From Undaria pinnatifida (Eukaryota; Sar; Phaeophyceae; Laminariales; Alariaceae): a stretch of DNA of 64,000 bases. The stretch spans positions 22,001,182 through 22,065,181 of the forward strand of contig JABAKD010000016.1 of NCBI GenBank assembly GCA_012845835.1. The letters run 5' to 3'. This document shows positions 56,691-64,000 of this stretch, piece after piece. A program made the translations under genes and the position numbers. Position 1 is the stretch's first letter; every line of letters begins with the position of its first letter. The notes beneath the pieces were generated by a model. It was not told the origin of the DNA and made no database searches. It saw only the letters and a list, made by a program, of their open reading frames with translations.

Positions 56691-57979
56691 CAACCCTTAT
56701 GAGAGATTAGGTAACACCATGGGAGTACGGCCGACTATTTCTTTTTTTAGCATTTTTTTTTTTCGAAACTCACTACGTAATGGGTGATGACAGGTGATAC
56801 TGGCAATCCGACGAACTTTGCAGACGTGCATGTACGCGTAACGGCTACCGGGATGGTTGTAATTCTTAGATTTTATTTCGTGATTCTTCGCAAACCCACT
56901 TCATGCCGAGTATGCCGGCACGCACACCTACGACCTAGGCACCTGTCACTCATCGATAAACACGCCTAAGCCACGTCAGCCGTTTGCCCACGATATTCTT
57001 CTGCCCCCTCCCTATCACACCATCGCAGCACGTTCCCCCCCGAGCTCCTTCAATAAAATATACTAGAGCGATCCTGGTCGCAGTGTCAAGGAATACTAAG
57101 GGAGCAGCAGCAACAGAGGCGCAAGTCATCGAGACCACAGGTCGGCAAACCTACCTATAGACTATGTATGGTAATTGAGAGCGAGTTGTCGATTTCGTTA
57201 ACCTATCCTGACGGGGGGGTGATGATTATTTTATTTTTTTTCAAATTGGTCATTTTACTACTACAACAGCAGTAGTGGCTGGCCGCATTACACTACTACA
57301 GCAGTAGTAGTGGCTGGGCGCTTTCGCTGGTTCGGGTAGGTATCCGATCGTGAGCCAAACTGGCGACGCAATGAGTGTTATGCCAAGCGCAAGCAAGCGA
57401 GAAGGGTTCTACACACTGCCCGAAACGACATTCACACCACCCATTATTCTTCGTCGAACCCTGAAGACGGCAAGTGTGCCCGCAGCGCATGTTACTTACG
57501 CCATGCATAACATACTTCTGTGTTGTTTCGATTTTGAAGCACGTTGTTTTGCCTTGTTCTGACTCACGGCGCTTCTCAACGAAGTAAAGGCTATAGTCTA
57601 TGAAATATACATATTCCCGAATATCATGCGTTATCTTCGTCTTACTCTCACCCTCCTTTCCAATAGCAACACAGAAACTGGGCAACATAGGTGGACCTCT
57701 CACCCCTTCCCCACTGAGGATCGTGTCTTGGTTTTTATCGTGGCCTGAAACATTTGCATTTTCTTGCCTCCTCGACTCGCGTCGAGAATAACTGCACCTA
57801 TTATCCACGCAACTAGGCGCTTTTTGCACTTCATCTGTTGAAAGCCAAAGTAAAACGTCACCACAGTAGTGGTATTCGAGCTCAACGACCAACGCTGGTA
57901 GTATTCGGAGATAACAACAACAAAAAATACCAACGTGGCGGCCGGCTTCTACATCTGTTTCCCGTATTTCGTCGTTCCA

Positions 57980-58300
57980 TTTTTAATCTTGCTCTATACT
58001 CTAGCCCTCCTTCCCAGTAGTAACTCAGATTTGGGGTTACATTGACCCTATTCTTCCCCTCTACGGCACGTGCCCTCATCGTTATCGCGAGAATAATCCA
58101 GATTAGTTCTTCCCTCGTCGACTCGCGTTGGATTGTACCTCCCCACGATGATAGGCGCTCTGAAAGGTTGACCCTTTGTGCATGCGTTTTTGCAAACAAC
58201 GTCAAATCCCATCATGGTGGGAATCGACATGAGGGACCAACACCATTTTAATAGTACTAAATGTATCCGAGAATAAACACTAGACCATCGGGGCCACCGT
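57980..58300 (-). repeat. tRNA-derived SINE-like unit (S1), right body copy
   Basis: Minus-strand counterpart of 1,990-2,340, with the box TGGTCTAGTGTTTATTCTCG near 58,286 and a B-box-like TGTCGATTCCCACC near 58,224. Confidence 0.6.
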
Positions 58301-59790
58301 GTGTATAATGGTTCAACTTCACATTACAAACGGTGTGTTCAAGTCGTATCCGTTCCCTGGCGTTTGCCTAGGCGAAGCAATGAATGGTTCATTGTTGCCC
58401 CTGTTGATAGTCCCCTCCGGCTGACGTGTAACATTCATGTCGTATCACCAGCAGACTCTTCCAATATGTGTTCTCATTCATTCAGTGTTCAGACAAATCT
58501 AGTGGAGCTATGTCACTCTGTAGTCTAGTGATGTACACTTTGAATCCGAACCTGGATATTCCAATGACCCACCGTCCTCTAGAGCTTTCACGTTGTCGGT
58601 ATTGTTCGTTTCCGCGTGCATCAATAATAACAGGTGTGCAACAATTTTGGCCGAGTTCGATCGCCGGGAAACCTCTCTATCTGACCGGCATCAAGTCCTA
58701 GGAGAACGTCAAGCAAAACGCAAGGTGGGACTAGAGAACAAGTTGATTCCCTGGCGAACGCAATAAGACTAAATCTTGGTGGCTATCGGTCTAGTTGGTG
58801 TTGATATTTTTTCATTTCGAGTGTCCTCGTAGACAATGTTCAAGTCACTCGCACGGGCGACTCTCTACCTCATTGGAGTAATTAGTTTTTTCAGCGGTTT
58901 TCTTGGGCCATGGTAGCTTGGTTAGGCCATAGCCTTTTAGCAACGCCGGAGGTTCTTAAACGCACGTAGAGATAGGCACGCCGCAGGCGACAAAATGTGA
59001 GATAGGCAAATAGATAGGCATATGCCCGAGGTGTCCGAATGCGCTGAAACGTGCCTATCGACTTAATGAGGCATTCTCCTGAATAGTGGGCCTGATACGT
59101 GCTTGGATACTTCTTAAAGGCCAAAGGCAAGTCCCATAACAAAGTAAATGTACTTTTGCCCCAAGGGGGGAAATGGCCGCCCCAAAGCCGGAAACCTGCC
59201 GAGCGTCCCCACCGCAATACCGGAACGAGGCTGATTTGACCAATCGGCGTCGCGGATCGGGGTCAAAACCTATGTGCATTCTGCTGTACCGCACAGCGGC
59301 GCGGAATGGTGGCGGTATACCAATTCCTGTCGTCTGCCCTGTAAGATATATATTTCAAATTGGAAAATACCACGGCCTTGGTCGCGATCATCACTAAGGC
59401 GATGAAAATCGACTAGAGTATACGGTTTAGAAGCTGAATCACATCTCTTTTAAAAACAATTATGTCATATATGGGTGGTCACCAGAACAACAGTCCAACA
59501 TCTCTGGCAACAAAGGACTAGAATGATACAATAAATAGACAGTAATAGGACAATGATCTAGGAAATAAAATAGCGATACATGGGGCGCACCGCGGGCGGG
59601 CACCGAACCAACAGCGTGGGCTGTGGCTACCCCACGCTGTCAGCAAAAAATGGGCTGAATCGGCCGTTGTCCGCCGGATTACGAGTGTGTTGAAGAACTC
59701 CAGACGTTTACAGAGCCGCACAAACAAAAAAAAGCAAAAGCGAGTGCTTTTGACGTGGGGCCTCTAATTATGTGCGATGAATCCTGAATT

Positions 59791-59935
59791 CCGCGGACAA
59801 ACAGTTTGTCCGTGAGTCTTGTATTCCGCTCCGGTTTTCTTCCCTGATATCCGCGGACAAACAGTTTGTCCGTGTGTTTGTATTCCGCTCCGGTTTTCTT
59901 CCCTGATATCCGCGGACGAACAGTTTGTTGTAAAA
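59791..59935 (+). repeat. Tandem repeat, 59-60 bp units, about 2.5 copies
   Basis: CCGCGGACAAACAGTTTGTC starts at 59,791, 59,851 and (one change) 59,910. The unit contains the inverted pair GGACAAAC/GTTTGTCC. The left copy (about 480-505) has a single diverged unit. Confidence 0.85.
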
Positions 59936-60169
59936 CACCACTCGAGATAGAAATATTTGTCACCCCTCCGCGATCGCAAGCGATCGCGCCGCCGGTGGGC
60001 GCCACACCACCAGCGTGGGCTGTGCCCACCCCACAGTGCTAGCGAAAAAAATTACTGAATCGGCGGCTGTATGGCCAGTAACGACGCTGTTAAAGACTCG
60101 AGACACTTTTGCGAGCCGTAAAAACAGCAACAGCAGTAGTGTTTTTTATGTTGTCGTGCGTCTACTAAA

Positions 60170-61060
60170 AAGTATGTACAAGGGCTCTGCATGGGCGCCG
60201 GCATTCAACGGCGCCCATGCTTCGGGTTGGGCACGGCACAGCACTTCCGACAAAGTTAATGTGTATCTGTCCGATTTTACATTCATGGAACTTTACAATG
60301 CAGTAATGCCAAGAGTTTGGTACGAACATGATATTATGAAGTGCATTATTTGACAAGAGAAAAACGCCATAAACACAAAAGAACGCAAGGATATATGCGA
60401 AACACACCGCGCGCTGTTGTTAAATGCGCCGTCAAGTAAAAGTTGACGTATGTCAAACAAAAACACCGAAAGGAGCATTGAGAACCTGCTTCGTCTCTAT
60501 TTTTAGGCGAACCGGACAAAAAAGAGTACTCGGCATCAATGAAGAGACTGCACTGCTGTCCCCGTGGCAATGAATGGAGGTTTGGAGTCGACAGGATGCA
60601 AAGCCGGTTTGCATCAGGCGTCGACATGGGGGCATGTCAGCCGGCGAGGTCAAGGTTGTCGCATCGATTGATGTGCGTGGTCACGGGCAAGAAGGAAATC
60701 TAATAAGAGAGAAGTCATTCTCTCGTTGCGGCCGTGTTGTCTAAGATAGATGCGTGGTGGCTTTACGGGACGTTGGCGTAGCGCTTCTTCTCTGTTTCTA
60801 CTCGGGAAAGCGCAATAATATGTGAATCTGCTGTCTTTGCTTCGCGGGTGCTTTCACGTTGTCGAAATCGGACGTGTCGCCTCGAAAATATTGCTTGGAG
60901 TGTCAGACCTCTACCATGACGACTACTGACAGCAGTGCCGTGTGTGGTTTCTACTTAAGAGACTAAAATATCACCACTGGTGGTAGTAGTTTTTCGTTTA
61001 GACTATGCGCATAGCGGAAAGGTCGATCCTCAGTATTTTACATTTCCGACTAATGAAAGT
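60170..61060 (-). repeat. P2 module of the giant repeat, right copy
   Basis: Matches 11,640-12,410 in reverse. The frame at 11,652-11,966 (minus) corresponds here to a plus-strand frame broken by stops, so coding is doubtful. Confidence 0.6.
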
Positions 61061-61089
61061 GCAACTTCGGAAAAACAAACAGGCGCTCT

Positions 61090-61270
61090 AGACTATATAG
61101 CTACATGCACTGTAGTTGCAAGGGGAGTCGCCGACCTATATCCTTAATGAGGACACACAACCCGTAATACGCGCGATCAGAATATCACACACAGCTTGCA
61201 AAGATGAGTTTCGACAAAATATTCGATCTCACAGCTAGCTGGAAAGTGCATTTTTTATAATATAGTATTT
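61090..61270 (+). repeat. Short Z repeat (core only), plus
   Basis: From TAGTTGCAAGGGGAGTCG to TTTTTTATAATATAG; the mini-ORF starts at 61,205 with a small insertion in its second half (GCTAGCTGG). Confidence 0.75.
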
Positions 61271-61419
61271 TTTTCAGGCTGTGCTACTAGTCTACGTAAC
61301 TGCACCTGAAAAAAAAAACCAACCAATAATAGAAGAATGAACACATGACACACGGATAAAAGAATCTCGGGGAAAGATAGGGGTGATGTGTGTGGCAGCC
61401 ATAGCATACCTTTGCAACA

Positions 61420-61790
61420 TTTGTTTTGCTTCATCCCATTTATTATACTCCCACCACTCTCGAGCTCCCTCCTAGTAGTAACTCAGATCCGGGGTCGCTC
61501 AGCGTGGCCTCCTCCTGTCTCCCCACTTCGGCGCGTGTCTTCTTTTTCCTTGTATTTATCGCGACAGGACTGCATCATTTTCTTTCCTCGTTGATTCACG
61601 TCGATTTGTACCTACTGCCGACGCTGCTAGTTTAGGCGCTCTCGGCAGTTGATACCCTTTGTTTTTGAATATTTTCAAGTAATAATGTCAAATCTCAATC
61701 ATCATGGTGGGAATCGAACTCAAAAACAAACAAACGTTTGTAGCATTTGAGGGTAAAACCACTAGACCACCGGGGCGACCGTCTGATTAT
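61420..61790 (-). repeat. tRNA-derived SINE-like unit (S1), terminus of the right copy
   Basis: Minus strand: GCCCCGGTGGTCTAGTGGTT near 61,777, with the B-box-like GAGTTCGATTCCCACC near 61,720. It is the closest match of all copies to a tRNA internal promoter. Confidence 0.7.
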
Positions 61791-61849
61791 TAAATAAAAC
61801 GACACGAGATATTTGCATAGATATTACATTTTGCCTGAAAGTATTAAAA

Positions 61850-62890
61850 TGAAATACACTCACTCCAGCTGTGAGATAAAAGATTTTGGCGAAACTCATA
61901 TTTTCAAGCTGTGTATGATACTCCGATCGCGCTTATTACGGGTTGTGTGTCCTCATTAAGGATATAGTTCGTCGGCTCCTCTTGCAACCACTGTGCAGAT
62001 ATCAGTGTCAACAGGGTGATGTTAGTCAGTCTGTGCGCGGAAACTGTAAAACCCGTTTCTGAGGGGGCAGACAAAATCTGACAGCTGTGGTAGGAAATGC
62101 GTCGGTCTATCAAGTGGATCCTGTAAGTCGAAAAACCGGTGAGGGGAGGGCGAAATATTTAGGGACGTGGGGGCCTGGGTTTGACCAAGGGGGAGCTGGG
62201 GGGGGGGGGGCAGAGGGCCGGGGCAGGCGGAGCAGCTCAATCTGTGCGTGCAAATATCAAATCCTTAAAGGGGATGAACGTAACTGTTTTGGAAATAATA
62301 CACCAATTTATGATGTATACACTGCAAGTCGTACAACCCATACAGAGAGGGCAGAGTGTTCGACGGGGTGGGAGGCGGGGGGCGGGGGGGTGGGGGGGGG
62401 GGGGTTGAAAGGGATTTTACACTACATCTTTACGTCGCGTAGGCGCAGGGGTTCGCTATAAGGGTTGCACTACGTCTAAGCGATGGTGCGGGTGGTGGGG
62501 AAGGACGGGGGCGTTGGGGGGGGTTGGATCTCATTGCCGCAGCGGCATGGATGGCTCTGGAAATATAATGATGTGATATCAAGTGCGTGGAAGTGGTTAT
62601 TGCTCTTGCAGATTTTGATGTCAGGTGGGGCGTTTGAGGAAGAGGAAGCGGTATAAGAAAAAAAAGGGGAGAGGGGGGGGGGGAGGGTGTTCAGCGGGTC
62701 GGGAAAGGGGGGTCGGTGGAGAGCGGGAAGGATAATCAAAAGGCTTAGGTTATATATGATGAAAAAAAACTCAAGCTGTTAGATCGAAGATTAGGTCGAA
62801 ACTCATCTTTGCAAGCTTGTGTGTGATGCTCCGACCGCGCGTATTACGCATGTGTGTAGGGGCTTGCTATATGTGTGGTGCTAGATCTAG
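61850..62890 (-). repeat. Z repeat and Z segments, minus
   Basis: A mini-ORF end near 61,900-61,860, then the CAGCTGTCAGATTTTG phrase near 62,085, G-rich tracts at 62,198-62,210 and 62,380-62,405, and a second mini-ORF end near 62,804-62,770. Confidence 0.7.
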
Positions 62891-62989
62891 GTTATCGTGC
62901 GGGTGGTTGGGATGGAGAGGGCGTTGGAGGACGGGGGGAGCACAGCTACATCATGGATATATAGAAAAAAAATGACGTGATATCAAATG

Positions 62990-63172
62990 CGTATAATTCG
63001 TATGATAATACGACGATTGACGCCGCGTTACCTAGAAGAGAGCTGTTGCCTGTATGGTGCAGTGGTGTCAGTCGACATTGTTTACATATGGAGGCTGTTC
63101 CGTGACCACGGACTTGATTGTGCTAGTTGATGTGAGAACAACAAAACAACAACAACAACAACCACCACAACC

Positions 63173-63217
<45 letters not shown>

Positions 63218-64000
63218 TTATTATTTGTTTTTCTTTGTTGAATTATAATGTCTTTCTCTTTCCCTTCTATATTTTTGAGGTTCTCGCTCGTTGCAATGCG
63301 TTGATGGCGCGTGTTTGCCGCAAAGGCAATATGTACGATCAGTGTACATACATAATGCAGTATCCGGTACTCGCTATTGCATAACCATCGAAATTCGCCA
63401 GAGTAATAAACACTTCCACGCCCTGGATATCGCCTCGTTTTCGTCTCAAAGCCGTCCATGTCGCTACTGCAACACCCACCCACCCCCGCCCCCAACGCCC
63501 CCTCCTTCCCCACTACCCGCACCATCGCCTAGACCCAGCACCGCGCGTATAGCAAGCCTCTACATATATGGGACCTAAAGCCCTGCCCCCACGCTCCCGG
63601 CCCCCCCCCGCCACACCCCCCCCCCCCCCCCTTCTCCACAGGAAATATTTATAGTTTCCACGCACAAACTGACCTGCCCCACCCGTCCCCTCCCCCGCTT
63701 CCCCCCTCCCGCCCCCCTTTTTTTGATCAAAATCAGGCCCTCACGTCTATAAAAACTTCGCCCTCCCCTCACCGGATATTCGACTTACAGGATTCACTTG
63801 ATAAACTGATGCATTTCCTTCCACAGCTGTCAGATTTTGTCCCACTCAGAAACGGGTTTTATAGTTTCCGCGCACAGACTGCCTAACATCACCATGTTGA
63901 CCCTGATAGCTACACTGTAGTTGTAAGGGGAGTCGCCGACCTATGTCCTTAATGAGGACACACAACCCGCAATACGAGCGATCGGAGTATCACACACAGC
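62990..64000 (+). repeat. Z segments, plus, running off the window
   Basis: CAGAGTAATAAACACTTCCACGC, C-rich runs (63,600-63,630), CAGCTGTCAGATTTTG, then GGGGAGTCGCCGACC up to the window end just before the mini-ORF. Confidence 0.7.
63090..63217 (+). repeat. AAC-tailed retroelement end, copy 3, long AAC run
   Basis: TCCGTGACCACGGACTTGAT...GTGAGAACAAC, then an imperfect AAC run of about 80 bp to 63,217. Confidence 0.7.

Larger units (their letters stand above)
54300..60450 (-). repeat. Body block (A), right copy
   Basis: Reverse match to 1-5,377. It differs by local events: a 700-bp insertion with a 213-bp tandem repeat (about 55,950-56,690), a 60-bp tandem repeat at 59,791, and lack of the Z insertion. 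A frame read on the minus strand at about 55,837-55,556 shares TGAAVVV.VDAVRLLLASAV with the plus frame at 3,592-3,999, but other frames are open too. Confidence 0.85.
42235..61845 (-). repeat. Giant repeat, right copy, full order, split by copia
   Basis: Read on the minus strand: terminal SINE-like module (61,790-61,420), P2 module (to about 60,170), body block (60,170-54,300), coding module (54,290-51,850), X (51,600-51,218), copia insertion, X and M modules (44,168-43,000), tRNA-like units (42,665-42,235). Apart from copia this is about 12.5 kb. Z repeats lie immediately outside both ends with their 3' ends facing inwards. Confidence 0.75.

Overview
The window is repeat-rich nuclear DNA from a eukaryote. 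The evidence is introns with GT-AG borders, a degenerate Ty1/copia retrotransposon, tRNA-derived SINE-like units, TIR DNA transposons, and many microsatellites and C/G homopolymers. There is no operon-like gene packing, rRNA or CRISPR. I cannot name the species. An alga or other protist would fit, but this is a guess. Most open frames are short and decayed, and nearly all longer-range structure comes from repeats.

The dominant feature is a pair of diverged, inverted copies of one very long repeat. The right copy (about 42.2-61.85 kb, read on the minus strand) holds a terminal module, a roughly 6 kb body, a protein-coding module, and a tail of smaller modules called here X, M and tRNA-like. 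It is split by the copia element (44,169-51,217). The left copy (about 11.1-18.8 kb, plus strand) has the same order but lacks the body, with the junction near 12,410. A separate copy of the body occupies 1-5,377 and is cut by the window edge. The coding module (12.4-13.6 kb and 54.2-52.9 kb) preserves an unidentified protein with a Cys cluster in both copies, despite stops and frameshifts.

Region by region: 5.7-7.75 kb holds the best single-copy gene candidate (three exons, Cys-rich, function unknown). At 8.6-9.75 kb lies a Mutator-like non-autonomous transposon with long TIRs and a 9-bp target duplication, inserted in an X repeat whose empty counterpart is at 15.2 kb. At 15.6-18 kb three alternating M modules form a palindrome and carry a conserved 53-55 codon mini-ORF. 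18.3-18.9 kb has tRNA-like modules. 19.5-26.6 kb is mostly unassigned, with a 238-bp tandem repeat, a cluster of palindromic motifs, and a 33-bp in-frame repeat. 26.6-28.6 kb has a GC-rich decayed gene, a Z repeat and a Tc1/mariner-type MITE. 30-31.8 kb has two satellites. 32.0-32.55 kb has a possible small spliced gene. 33-42.2 kb is built from repeated W and Z units. 61-64 kb is again Z repeats with an AAC-tailed unit.

There is no evident pathway linking genes. The interaction is among mobile elements: insertions into one another, shared modules, and partial conservation of small reading frames. All repeat families (A/B, X, M, W, Z, SINE S1-S4) are labels I assigned by eye comparison within the window.
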